From assembly GCF_010686755.1 (NCBI RefSeq), contig NZ_JAAGXA010000011.1, positions 108,664 through 172,663 of the forward strand: a stretch of 64,000 nt of DNA, in the 5' to 3' direction. The notes beneath the pieces were generated by a model. The model was not told the DNA's origin. It was given only the letters and a program-made list of their open reading frames with translations, and made no database searches. The position numbers were made by a program, and so were the translations under genes. Origin of the DNA: Nocardioides zeae (GTDB taxonomy: Bacteria; Actinomycetota; Actinomycetes; Propionibacteriales; Nocardioidaceae). Below are positions 34,277 to 42,643 of the stretch, one piece after another (the stretch's first letter is position 1; each line of letters begins with the position of its first letter).

Positions 34277-35398
34277 ATGGAGACCCTGCAGAAGCCCAGT
34301 GTCGAGGAGTTCACCCGCTTCTTCCTCGAGGACTACGAGCCGGCATCGGGGCCGATCGAGGAAACGGATGTCATCCCGCCCGACCTCCTGAAGCGGGCAG
34401 CCGACGCCGGCGCCTACCGGCTCACGACTCCCACTGAGTTCGGTGGGTGGAACCTCACGATCGGCGACTACCTCCCGTACCTCGAGGGTGCTGCCCGGGG
34501 TCATGGGTCGGGGCGGATGCTGGTGCACCTCACCAATGGCGTCTGGCGCCCACTGGCACGGTTCGGCAACGAGTCGCAGCGCGCTCTCGTGGCCGGCATG
34601 GCCTCCGGCGACGTCGTCGTGGCCTTCTGCCTGACCGAGCAGTCGGGCGGCACTGGTCGCGACCTGAAGTCCGTCGCCCGTCGGGATGGTGATGGCTGGC
34701 GTCTCACCGGCGAGAAGCACCTCATCACCTTCGCGGACCGCGCCGACCACTTCATCATCGTGGTGGCCACCGATGACGAGCGGGGCAAGGACAGCCTCAC
34801 CGCGTTCCTCGTGCCGCGGCACACCGACGGCTTCGAGATCGACGCCACGCAGCGCACGATGGGACTCCACGGCACCGGCCACGCGTGGTTGCGGTACAAC
34901 GACATCTACGTCGCGGACGCGGACCGTCTCGGCGAGGTAGGGCAGGGCCTCGAGGTCGCGCTCAGCTTCCTCGACTACAGCCGGGTGTCGCTCTCGAACT
35001 GCATGGTCGGGCTCGCACAGCGCGCTCTCGACGAGGCCGCGGCATTCGCCAAGGAGCGCACGACGTTCGGTCAGCCCATCGCCACGCGCCAGGCCATCCA
35101 GACCCACCTCGCCGACATGTACGCCGACGTGAGTGCCGGCCGCGGCCTGGTCCGCCACGCGGCCGCCCTGGCTGATGCCGGCGAGAACTACACCGCCGCA
35201 GCATCCACGGCGAAGCTGTTTTGCCTGAACATGGTGGGTCGCGTGACCGATCTCTCGCTCCGCGTGCACGGCGGGTACGGCTACACCACGGACGCGGCGA
35301 TCGAGCGCATCTACCGCGACGCGCGTGGTTTCTGGTTCGAGGAGGGCACCGCCGAGATCCAGCAGCTGGTCGTCGCTCGCCACGTGCTCGACAGCTGA
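34277..35398 (+). CDS. Acyl-CoA dehydrogenase
   Basis: 373 aa FAD-dependent dehydrogenase. FCLTEQSGGTGRD replaces the more usual LTEPxxGSD near residue 115. The catalytic glutamate is present in FEEGTAEIQQ at the C-terminus, with the preceding RIYRDAR helix. ATG with GGAGG 5 bp upstream. Followed after 39 bp by a MaoC hydratase gene, giving consecutive beta-oxidation steps (dehydrogenation then hydration). Divergent from the MFS transporter and probably sharing its control region. Confidence 0.9.
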   Translation: METLQKPSVEEFTRFFLEDYEPASGPIEETDVIPPDLLKRAADAGAYRLTTPTEFGGWNLTIGDYLPYLEGAARGHGSGRMLVHLTNGVWRPLARFGNESQRALVAGMASGDVVVAFCLTEQSGGTGRDLKSVARRDGDGWRLTGEKHLITFADRADHFIIVVATDDERGKDSLTAFLVPRHTDGFEIDATQRTMGLHGTGHAWLRYNDIYVADADRLGEVGQGLEVALSFLDYSRVSLSNCMVGLAQRALDEAAAFAKERTTFGQPIATRQAIQTHLADMYADVSAGRGLVRHAAALADAGENYTAAASTAKLFCLNMVGRVTDLSLRVHGGYGYTTDAAIERIYRDARGFWFEEGTAEIQQLVVARHVLDS

Positions 35399-35437
35399 GT
35401 CGTCCCGACCCAGACCGACAACGTAAGGGAGTGCGAA

Positions 35438-35905
35438 GTGCCGGAGTCCTTCACCTCGATCGCGGATCTCGAGGCCTCCGTCGGTCGGCAGCTGGGTCCG
35501 ACCCCCTGGCGGATGTTGACCCAGGAAGAGGTCGACGCGTTCGCCGCGCTCACGGGGGACGAGAACTGGATCCACGTGGACCGTGAGCGCGCGGCGCGTG
35601 GCCCGTTCGGAGGCACCATCGCTCACGGTTACCTCACGTTGGCGCTGGTGCCGGCGTTCGGGCACCAGCTGTTCAGCCTCGACGACATCGACGCCGTCCG
35701 GCTGAACTACGGGCTGGACAAGGTGCGATTCCCGCGACCGGTGCCGACGGGAGCGCGCCTTCGGGCCCGGGCCGAGGTGGTGCGGCTGACGCGGGTTGCT
35801 ACCGGGCGTCAGCTGACGGTGCGTTACACCCTCGAGATCGAGGGCGAGGCGAAGCCGGCGTGCGTCGCCGACATGGTCACGCTGATCGTCCTGCCCGACG
35901 CGTGA
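35438..35905 (+). CDS. MaoC-family (R)-specific enoyl-CoA hydratase
   Basis: 155 aa single hot-dog domain. The hydratase-2 motif is present as GDENWIHVD, with catalytic D41 and H46, followed by AHGYLTL. Hydrates trans-2-enoyl-CoA to the 3-hydroxy derivative, fitting the dehydrogenase gene just upstream and the type-2 hydroxyacyl dehydrogenase convergent downstream. GTG start with AAGGGAG 6 bp upstream. Confidence 0.92.
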   Translation: MPESFTSIADLEASVGRQLGPTPWRMLTQEEVDAFAALTGDENWIHVDRERAARGPFGGTIAHGYLTLALVPAFGHQLFSLDDIDAVRLNYGLDKVRFPRPVPTGARLRARAEVVRLTRVATGRQLTVRYTLEIEGEAKPACVADMVTLIVLPDA

Positions 35906-35942
35906 GGGGTGTGCCAGGTGGTCACGGGGCCTCCTGATGACA

Positions 35943-35983
35943 ACGACACAGGGCGGCGGGGACATCCCGCCGCCCTGTGTCGT
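35943..35983. terminator. Two-way terminator between MaoC and SDR genes
   Basis: Perfect 18-bp stem (35943-35960 and 35966-35983) with a 5-nt loop GACAT, between convergent genes. Confidence 0.85.
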
Positions 35984-35998
35984 CGGGCGGGAGCCCGG

Positions 35999-36757
35999 TC
36001 AGCGCGGTGCCATCCTGAGCGCCCCGTCCAGACGGATGACGTCTCCGTTGAGGTAGTCGTTGGCCACGATGGCGAGGACGAGATCCGCGAACTCCGCGGC
36101 CTCGCCCAGACGTGCGGGGAAGGGCACGCCCGCAGCAAGCCGACCACGGAACTCCTCCGACACCGTGAGGAGCATCGGTGTGAGCAGGATGCCCGGGGCG
36201 ATCGTCATGACGCGGACACCGTGCTGCGCCAGGTCACGGGCGGCAGGAAGCGTGAGCGCGGCCACGGCACCCTTGCTGGCCGCGTAGGCGGCCTGTCCGA
36301 CTTGACCGTCGAACGCGGCTGCCGAGGCCGTGTTGATCACCACGCCCCGCTGTCCGCCCATGTCGGGGTCGGTCTGCGCCATCGCGGCTGCTGCGTAGGT
36401 GAGCACGTGGAAGGTGCCCAGCAGGTTGACCGCGACGATCTTGGCCAGCAACGCGGGGTCGTGCGGTCCTGACTTGCCGACGAGGCGCGCCGACGGGCCG
36501 ATGCCTGCGCAGTTGACGGTCGTGCGGAGTGGGAGATCGCCGCCGGCCACCTCCGCGACCGCCCGCTCCACCGCGCGAGGATCGGTGACATCGACGTCAT
36601 GACGGACGATCCCGTCCTCGGGGAGGGGGTCGGGGGCGCTCGAGGGGAGGTCGAAGACGTGGACCTCCGCGCCGGCACCCTGCAGGGCGGTGGCGGTCGC
36701 GGCCCCCAGCCCCGAGGCGCCGCCGGTGACGATCGCTGTGGTGTTCTCCAGCTGCAC
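35999..36757 (-). CDS. SDR, probable 3-hydroxyacyl-CoA dehydrogenase type 2
   Basis: 252 aa SDR with GGASGLG near residue 13, Asp after the second strand (VFDLPSS, favouring NAD), catalytic YAASK and Ser in NTASAAAF. The whole frame, including the long insert after strand 4 (ARLVGKSGPHD), resembles mitochondrial HSD10-type hydroxyacyl-CoA dehydrogenases, which accept 2-methyl-branched substrates. GTG start with GGAGAAC 7 bp upstream. Its gene lies 14 bp downstream of the CoA-transferase gene, in the same operon. It would convert a 3-hydroxyacyl-CoA to the 3-keto form before thiolysis. Confidence 0.87.
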   Translation of the reverse strand: MQLENTTAIVTGGASGLGAATATALQGAGAEVHVFDLPSSAPDPLPEDGIVRHDVDVTDPRAVERAVAEVAGGDLPLRTTVNCAGIGPSARLVGKSGPHDPALLAKIVAVNLLGTFHVLTYAAAAMAQTDPDMGGQRGVVINTASAAAFDGQVGQAAYAASKGAVAALTLPAARDLAQHGVRVMTIAPGILLTPMLLTVSEEFRGRLAAGVPFPARLGEAAEFADLVLAIVANDYLNGDVIRLDGALRMAPR

Positions 36758-36771
36758 GTTGTTCTCCTGGT

Positions 36772-37932
36772 TCAGGGGGTCCAGATGGCGAGGAGTGCCT
36801 CGCGGCGCTCGCCGTCGCTGCGGCCGCGCAGGTCGGCGGCACCGAGCTCGGTGACGACGATGTCGACATCGCTGCGCGCCGTCGACGCAGGGGCCGAGAG
36901 GCGTTCGACGAGCGTCGAGGTGCTGCCTCGGCGGGTGGATGTGGCGATGATGCTCACGCCGCGGCGCGAGAGGTGGCCGGTGAGGGCGAAGTCGGGGTGA
37001 CCGCCGAGACCGGAGACCGCGCGTGGTCCGAGGGCCTCGACGTTGACCCCGCCGGTGTGGTCGACCTCGAGCGCGGCGTTGAGCGTGACGACGGGCGCCG
37101 GGTCGTCGAGCGCAGTCACGTGGGTCCGCTCGACCCGTCCCACCACGTCACGCCCGTCCGCCCAGTCGTAGAGCGCCTCGGTGCCCCACAGGTAGGCGCC
37201 GAACGGGTCGCCCAGCAGCAGGCCACGTTGCTCGAGGGTGAGCACGGCGTCCGTGAGCATCCCCGATCGCACGGAGACCGGCACCTCGATCAGCGCGGCG
37301 AGTGCGTCCGCGATGGGACCGGGACCGTACTGCAGGCGGGCGCCCACGGGCACGTACGGCGCCACGTGAGCCGCGATCCGCAGGTGCAGGTCCTCAGGGG
37401 GGCGGCGGGGGTTGTCGATCGGCGGACGTGCGGAACGCGCGATGACGGTGCCGCGCTCCCGGGGCACGGATTCGGCCAGTGAAGCGCGGGGGAGTCCCTC
37501 GTTCTCGTCCACCAGCACGACGATGTCCGGCAGGTCCAGGAGCGAGCGCATCCAGGAGACCTCGCTTCCCCAGCTCCAGCCGCCGACGACGGGGCGGAGG
37601 GCCAGGATCGCCACGTCGGGTCGGAGGGGACCGTGGAGAAGGGCAGGGACCGCCGTCCATCGCTCGGGCACGTAGCGCACGGACCCGTCGGCGACCATTC
37701 CCCGCAGAGCGAAGCCGCTCATGACGGTCCGGACATCCGCGAAGGCACTCGGATCGAAGTCGTCCGGGAGGTCGAGGCACCATCCCAGCAGGAGCGAGAT
37801 GTTGCCGACGTCCCGTGCGACCCTCGTCAGCGGTCCGAGGAGATGGGTCGGAGCGCCGGCGCCGTCCCCGACGACGACGCGCATCCCCGGCCGGACAACG
37901 GCGGCGAGCACCTCCTCGGGCGATCCGGTCAT
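36772..37932 (-). CDS. Acetyl-CoA hydrolase/4-hydroxybutyrate CoA-transferase family protein
   Basis: 386 aa. The C-terminus carries the family hallmark VVTELGAADLRGRS and, before it, GGHPDF. The N-terminal half has the VVGDGAGAP nucleotide-like loop. Members move CoA between acetate and another carboxylate through a glutamyl-CoA intermediate; the catalytic Glu is probably in the GTEALYDW segment. It is shorter than the ~430-500 aa of typical members and the N-terminal domain is reduced. ATG overlaps the stop of the upstream Zn-dehydrogenase gene. A role in activating the growth substrate or releasing a product CoA is inferred. Confidence 0.82.
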   Translation of the reverse strand: MTGSPEEVLAAVVRPGMRVVVGDGAGAPTHLLGPLTRVARDVGNISLLLGWCLDLPDDFDPSAFADVRTVMSGFALRGMVADGSVRYVPERWTAVPALLHGPLRPDVAILALRPVVGGWSWGSEVSWMRSLLDLPDIVVLVDENEGLPRASLAESVPRERGTVIARSARPPIDNPRRPPEDLHLRIAAHVAPYVPVGARLQYGPGPIADALAALIEVPVSVRSGMLTDAVLTLEQRGLLLGDPFGAYLWGTEALYDWADGRDVVGRVERTHVTALDDPAPVVTLNAALEVDHTGGVNVEALGPRAVSGLGGHPDFALTGHLSRRGVSIIATSTRRGSTSTLVERLSAPASTARSDVDIVVTELGAADLRGRSDGERREALLAIWTP

Positions 37933-38996
37933 GCGTCACCGCCCGAGGTCGTGAGCACCATGCGCACCAAGCCGGCCGGGCGGGCGTCCAAGGTGGCGAA
38001 GGCCGCGGCTGCATCGCTCAGGTCCGCGGTGTGGGAGACGGAGCCTCCGAGGTCGATCACTCCGTTCGTGGCCAGGGCCACCACCTCGCGGAGATCTTCG
38101 ATGCTCGCGCTGAACACGCCCTTGACGCTCAGCTCGCGGGTCTGGACCGCCTGTGCCGGTCCCAGGTCCAGGTGGCCCTCCAGCACGGAGCCGAACACCA
38201 GGCCACCTCCCGCGCGGAGCAGGCGCACGGCCTGTGCAGGCGCGTCCGCCGAACCCGAGAACTCGAACACGTGGTCGAAGCTGCCGTACTCCCGTCGCAA
38301 CCGCGACACGAGGTCGGGGCCGTTGACCTCCGCCTCGTATCCCGCCTCCCGCAGGCGCGCGGCGCTCCGCTCGGTGCCGGTCACGCCCACGAGCCGCGCG
38401 CCTGGATGCAGCGCGCGCACGAGCTCGAGCACGTGAGTCCCCACGCCCCCCGCGCCGATGACGCAGACGTGTGGGTTGCCGGCCAGACCCGCGACCTTCA
38501 CCGCACGGTACGCCGTGGCCACCGCGTCAGCCAGGACTGCGGCCTGGGTCGGCTCGATCCCGGTCACCGGCACCATCCGGTCGGCCGGCCACACGACCTC
38601 GTCCGACAGGCCGCCGGGCTCGTGGATACCGAGGACGCGGCCGCGGGGACACAGCTGGTCGAGCCCGAGCGCGCAGGAGTCGCACGCGCCGCACGGGGCC
38701 ACCGGGTGGAGCACGACCATGTCTCCGACGGCTGGTTCGTGACCTGCTGGGCCGGTGCTGCTGGACGGCGCTGTGGCCATTTCGACGACACGGCCGCACA
38801 CCTCGTGACCGGGGCGCACGGGATAGGACGAGCCGGGAGGCAGCGGCATGCCGTGCCAGAGATGGAGATCGGTGCCACAGATTCCGCAGGCCAGCACCTG
38901 CACCCGGGCCTCGCCGGCGGCCAGGGGCCGATGCGAGAACTCCTCGGTCCGCACCGACAGCTCGCCGGGGGCCACCTCGACGTAGCGACTGGCCAT
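37929..38996 (-). CDS. Zinc-dependent medium-chain alcohol dehydrogenase
   Basis: 355 aa MDR enzyme. Catalytic zinc ligands C40 (CGICGTD) and H64/E65 (GHEVCG); structural zinc C102, C105, C108, C116; NAD-binding GAGGVGTHV near residue 180. Oxidises an alcohol to an aldehyde or ketone. The ATG at 38996 is chosen because 10 further in-frame codons upstream would run into the AT-rich, palindrome-bearing promoter. First gene of the operon with the CoA-transferase and HSD10-like SDR; divergent from an acyl-CoA dehydrogenase. Confidence 0.9.
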   Translation of the reverse strand: MASRYVEVAPGELSVRTEEFSHRPLAAGEARVQVLACGICGTDLHLWHGMPLPPGSSYPVRPGHEVCGRVVEMATAPSSSTGPAGHEPAVGDMVVLHPVAPCGACDSCALGLDQLCPRGRVLGIHEPGGLSDEVVWPADRMVPVTGIEPTQAAVLADAVATAYRAVKVAGLAGNPHVCVIGAGGVGTHVLELVRALHPGARLVGVTGTERSAARLREAGYEAEVNGPDLVSRLRREYGSFDHVFEFSGSADAPAQAVRLLRAGGGLVFGSVLEGHLDLGPAQAVQTRELSVKGVFSASIEDLREVVALATNGVIDLGGSVSHTADLSDAAAAFATLDARPAGLVRMVLTTSGGDA

Positions 38997-39018
38997 CCGT
39001 GGGCCGCGACCTCTATCC

Positions 39019-39026
39019 ATGATCAT
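39019..39026. promoter_or_regulatory. AT-rich promoter patch with ATGATCAT palindrome
   Basis: AT-rich stretch at ~39017-39047 just upstream of the Zn-dehydrogenase start, containing ATGATCAT and a TATTAT-like -10 on the minus strand. Probably the promoter of that operon. Confidence 0.35.
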
Positions 39027-39089
39027 AATAAGTATGTATCGTAGTCATGAACCGACCGGCCGGGCAAGGCTCGGCGACGGCGCGGTCCC

Positions 39090-39103
39090 CTGTGTTTACC
39101 ATG
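39090..39103 (+). promoter_or_regulatory. Shared 14-bp element, copy 2
   Basis: CTGTGTTTACCATG, identical to 34233-34246 on the other strand. It lies 29 bp before the acyl-CoA dehydrogenase start, in the same orientation relative to its gene as the first copy. A looser TACCAT match precedes the GntR gene at ~45.43 kb. Confidence 0.5.
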
Positions 39104-39132
39104 TGCATGTTTCGCCTGGAAGGTGGTGCGGT

Positions 39133-40287
39133 GTGACGGATTCCGACGTTGACGCGATGCGGCAGCTGGTTCGGAGCTTCGCGGAGCGTGAGGTCGCACC
39201 TCGTGTCCGTGACTACGACAACGAGGAGCGGATGCCGCGCGACATCCTCGACGGCATGGCCCGCCTGGACCTCTTCGGTGGCATGGTTCCCGAGGAGTGG
39301 GGTGGCAGTGGTCTCGACCATGTGACCTTCAGTGCGTGCATCGAGGAGATCTCGCGCGTGGACCACTGCCTCGGCGTGGTCATGAGCATGCCGTCGGCCC
39401 TCGTGGGCGCGGGCCTGCTGAAGTACGGCACGGACGAGCAGCGCAAGCAGTGGCTCGCTCCGCTCGCGCGGGGTGAGATCTTCGGCGGAGCGGGCGTCAC
39501 CGAGCCGCAGTCGGGCAGCGATGTCGCGGGCATGGAGACCACCTATGTGCGCGACGGTGACGAGTTCGTCATCAACGGGGCGAAGACCTGGATCTCGAAC
39601 CTCGACGTCGCCTCCTTCTTCGTCACCTTCGCAACGCGCGACCGATCGCAGCGCCACGCCGGAGTCTCGGCCTTCATCATCCCGCGTGACACGCCCGGAC
39701 TGTCGGTCCACCCCTTCAAGAACAAGCTGGGGTTCCGTCCGATCAGCACCGGCGAGCTCGTCCTCGACAACGTTCGTGTGGGCGCCGATGCCCTGCTGGG
39801 CGAGGAGGGCAAGGGCTTCGAGGTGGCGATGACCGCCGTCGAGAAGGGACGTCTTGCCGTCGCCTCCCGTGCGGTCGGCGCCGCGCAGATGTGTCTCGAC
39901 GCGAGCCTGCGCTACGCCCGTGAGCGGGTCGTGGGCGGGGCCCCGATCGGCACCTACCAGCAGATCCAGAAGAAGATCTCGGACATGGCGACCGAGATCC
40001 AGGCGGCGCGGCTCCTCAATGAGCACTGCGCACGCACCCTCGACGCGGGGGAGCGCGGCCGCGTGGAGACGAGCATGGCGAAGATGTACGCCTCCGACGT
40101 CTTCCAGCGTGCGGCCACGGAGGCCGTGCAGATCCACGGGGCGTACGGGGTGTCGGACGAGTTCCCGGTCGCCCGCGCCTACCGCGACTCGAAGGTCTTC
40201 CAGATCGTCGAGGGGACCAACGAGATCCACCGCAAGGTGATCGCCCGCGAGCTCACGGGCCTCACGTCCAAGGGCGGTCGCTCGTGA
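39133..40287 (+). CDS. Acyl-CoA dehydrogenase
   Basis: 384 aa, canonical member: GVTEPQSGSDVA near 125, the RYARERVVGG region, and catalytic glutamate in FQIVEGTNEIHRK. The GTG at 39133 is preferred, with GGAAGG 9 bp upstream. First gene of a five-gene operon with 4-bp start/stop overlaps: dehydrogenase, DUF35 protein, thiolase, SDR, second dehydrogenase. The order follows beta-oxidation chemistry except that no hydratase is included; MaoC or the crotonases elsewhere in the window could supply it. Confidence 0.92.
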   Translation: MTDSDVDAMRQLVRSFAEREVAPRVRDYDNEERMPRDILDGMARLDLFGGMVPEEWGGSGLDHVTFSACIEEISRVDHCLGVVMSMPSALVGAGLLKYGTDEQRKQWLAPLARGEIFGGAGVTEPQSGSDVAGMETTYVRDGDEFVINGAKTWISNLDVASFFVTFATRDRSQRHAGVSAFIIPRDTPGLSVHPFKNKLGFRPISTGELVLDNVRVGADALLGEEGKGFEVAMTAVEKGRLAVASRAVGAAQMCLDASLRYARERVVGGAPIGTYQQIQKKISDMATEIQAARLLNEHCARTLDAGERGRVETSMAKMYASDVFQRAATEAVQIHGAYGVSDEFPVARAYRDSKVFQIVEGTNEIHRKVIARELTGLTSKGGRS

Positions 40288-41486
40288 GCGTTGCGGCCCT
40301 GTCGTTGTACCGCCCGGTCTGGGAGTCGCGCGGCCAGCGTGTCGCCGGACCCGACGAGGACGTCCTGACGCTCGCCGTCGCCGCGGCGCGGCCCTTGGCC
40401 GAGCAGCACCCCGTTGCGCGCGTCGTGCTGCTGACGTCCGCACCCGACGTCCTCGAGGGGTTCGGCACCGGCGTCGTCGCGCGTGCCCTCGGGCTCGGCG
40501 ACGCCGCCCCGGTGGAGCTGCGCATCGGGGGCGCGGACGCTGCGCTGGGCGTGCTGCTCGAAGCCGCTGCTGGGACGCTCGTGGTGGGCGTCGACCTCGC
40601 GCCCGGCTCGGCGGCCGCAGGTGCGGCGCTGATGGCCGACGGGGGCGGCATCCTCCTCTCGGAGGCGGGCAGCGTCCACGGCTCGCTGCCGATGCGGGTG
40701 CGCCACGCCGGTGCGCAGCTGGCGGCTGTGTACGGCGACGGTCGCGTCGAGCGGGAGCTGGCCACCGCGCCGCTCGTCGAGCGTCTGCGGGGCGAGGGCA
40801 CGACGTACGTCGTCGGTGCCTCTCCGTCCGAGGCCAAACGGCTCGGTGCCGCGCCACTGCCCGTCCCGACACGAGGACCGGCCGGCGTGTTCTTCGCACT
40901 CGCGGCTCTCGGGTCGGGTGACGCCGCGGAGGGCGCCGCTCGTCTGGTCGCGCTCGACGCGGCGAGCGGTCGCGCGGCGGACGTCAGCACAACCTCCGTG
41001 GAGGTCCTGCGAGACGAGCGGCCCGGTGTACCCGTGGCGGAGAGGCCGAGCATCACGCAGCCGGTGGAGATCCCGTTCTCCATGCCGGCCTACGCGCGGG
41101 CTTTCGAGGCCAAGATCGGCCTGATCGCCGCCACCTGCGAGTGCGGCGCGACGAGCTTCCCGCCCCGACAGCTCTGCCTGGAGTGCGGCGAGACGGAGCG
41201 GACGACACCGACGCCGCTGGCCCGCACCGGCGAGGTGTACACGTACGTCAAGGTGCACGTGCCCATCCCGGGCATCGCCGGACCCTACGGGCTGGCGATC
41301 GTCTCGGTCGACGACACGACGGTGCGCGTGCTCGCGCAGGTGGCTGATGTCGGTGCCCGTGAGGCGCGGATCGGGGAGCGGGGTCAGCTGGTGCTGCGCC
41401 GGGTCGCTGTCCGCGAGGGCGTGCCGGACTACGGCTACGCGTTCCGCAGCGACGTCGACGCAGTCGAGGAGAGGAAGTCAGCATGA
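40284..41486 (+). CDS. Thiolase-like domain fused to a zinc-ribbon/OB-fold (DUF35) domain
   Basis: 400 aa. Residues ~1-245 look like a degenerate thiolase/HMG-CoA-synthase-type fold with no evident nucleophilic cysteine (IGGADAALGV at the expected site). Residues ~265-400 are a DUF35 unit: zinc ribbon C285, C287, C298, C301, then an OB-fold (GEVYTYVKVHVPIPGIAGPY). Stand-alone DUF35 proteins partner SCP-x-like thiolases or aldolases, e.g. ChsH2 with Ltp2 in steroid degradation. The real thiolase gene follows with a 4-bp overlap, so the two are likely a complex. The fused pseudo-thiolase half is the unusual part. GTG start overlaps the dehydrogenase stop. Confidence 0.8.
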   Translation: MSVAALSLYRPVWESRGQRVAGPDEDVLTLAVAAARPLAEQHPVARVVLLTSAPDVLEGFGTGVVARALGLGDAAPVELRIGGADAALGVLLEAAAGTLVVGVDLAPGSAAAGAALMADGGGILLSEAGSVHGSLPMRVRHAGAQLAAVYGDGRVERELATAPLVERLRGEGTTYVVGASPSEAKRLGAAPLPVPTRGPAGVFFALAALGSGDAAEGAARLVALDAASGRAADVSTTSVEVLRDERPGVPVAERPSITQPVEIPFSMPAYARAFEAKIGLIAATCECGATSFPPRQLCLECGETERTTPTPLARTGEVYTYVKVHVPIPGIAGPYGLAIVSVDDTTVRVLAQVADVGAREARIGERGQLVLRRVAVREGVPDYGYAFRSDVDAVEERKSA

Positions 41487-42643
41487 GGGATGTCGCTGTC
41501 GTCGGCGCCGGCATGGTGCCGTTCGGCGAACGCTTCGACCAGGGGATGAAGGAGCTGCTGCCGGTCACGCTGGCGAATGCGCTCGCCTCGGTGGACAAGG
41601 GCATGGAGCGCTCGGAGATCCAGGCTGCATGGTTCGGCCAGCTCCAGACCTCCGACGGACACCCGGCCGGGGTCCTCGCCGATTCGTGCGGCCTGTTGGA
41701 CATCCCGGTCACGCGGATCGAGAACCAGTGCGCGACCGGCAACGATGCCGTGCGCAACGCCACCCTCGCGATCGCGAGCGGTGCGATCGACGTGGCGCTG
41801 GTGATCGGGGCGGACAAGACCCGTGAGACTCCGTCGGTGTCGACCTTCTGGGACTGGATGGGCCTGGCACGCGACCGCGGGTGGGACTACCCGCTGGGTC
41901 TGATCGCTCCGGCGAACTTCGCGCTCCACGTGGCGCGCTACATGCACGAGTACGACGTGCGGCCCGAGCATCTCGCGATGGTGGCGGTCAAGAACCATCA
42001 CAATGCGGTGACCAACCCGATCGCTCACCTGCGCATGGAGGTCACGGTCGAGCAGGTGCTCGCCGCGCCCCGGGTGGTGGGCCCCTTCGGTGTGCTCGAC
42101 TGCACCCCCCAGAGCGACGGTGCGGCCGCCCTCCTGCTCGCGAGCGCGGAGGTGGCCGACCGCTACACCGACCACCCCGTGTGGGTCCGGGGTGTGGGGC
42201 TCGGCCTGGACCGTGTCATGCACGCGCACAAGGCAGACATGACCACCTTCCCCGCCACCACGAAGGCGGCGAAGGCTGCCTACAGCATGGCCGGGATCGG
42301 ACCGTCCGACATCGATGTCGCCGAGGTGCACGACTGCTTCTCCGGGGTCGAGCTGATGGACTACGAGGATCTCGGCTTCTGTGAACGCGGCGATGCCAAG
42401 AAGCTGATCGAGTCCGGCGCGACCAAGATCGGCGGCAGTCTGCCCGTCAATCCGTCCGGCGGTCTCAAGGCCAAGGGGCACCCGCCGGGCGCGACGGGTG
42501 TCGCGCAGTGCGTCGAGCTCTTCGAGCAGCTCCGCGGCGAGGCCTGCAACCAGCTGGACTCGCCCCGATGGGGACTCGCGCACAACATCGGCGGTCCTAC
42601 GGCGGTCTCGGCCGTGACGATCCTGGAGGCTCCCCGTGGTTGA
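41483..42643 (+). CDS. SCP-x-type thiolase / lipid-transfer thiolase-like acyltransferase
   Basis: 386 aa. Nucleophile C83 in NQCATG; VHDCFSGVEL near 275 and NPSGGLKAKGHPPGAT near 320 supply the other active-site residues of SCP-x thiolases. Either cleaves a 3-ketoacyl-CoA with CoA, or, with its DUF35 partner, performs a retro-aldol cleavage as in steroid Ltp enzymes. Retention of the Cys and the GHP motif favours thiolysis. ATG overlaps the DUF35 gene's stop; the next SDR's GTG overlaps this gene's end. Confidence 0.9.
   Translation: MRDVAVVGAGMVPFGERFDQGMKELLPVTLANALASVDKGMERSEIQAAWFGQLQTSDGHPAGVLADSCGLLDIPVTRIENQCATGNDAVRNATLAIASGAIDVALVIGADKTRETPSVSTFWDWMGLARDRGWDYPLGLIAPANFALHVARYMHEYDVRPEHLAMVAVKNHHNAVTNPIAHLRMEVTVEQVLAAPRVVGPFGVLDCTPQSDGAAALLLASAEVADRYTDHPVWVRGVGLGLDRVMHAHKADMTTFPATTKAAKAAYSMAGIGPSDIDVAEVHDCFSGVELMDYEDLGFCERGDAKKLIESGATKIGGSLPVNPSGGLKAKGHPPGATGVAQCVELFEQLRGEACNQLDSPRWGLAHNIGGPTAVSAVTILEAPRG

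Noticed and set aside
40284..42643. Steroid side-chain Ltp2/ChsH2 aldolase assignment for the DUF35-thiolase pair
   Set aside because: No steroid-ring genes (KstD, KshA, HsaC-type) are present, and the thiolase keeps its Cys and GHP motif, so thiolysis is equally likely.
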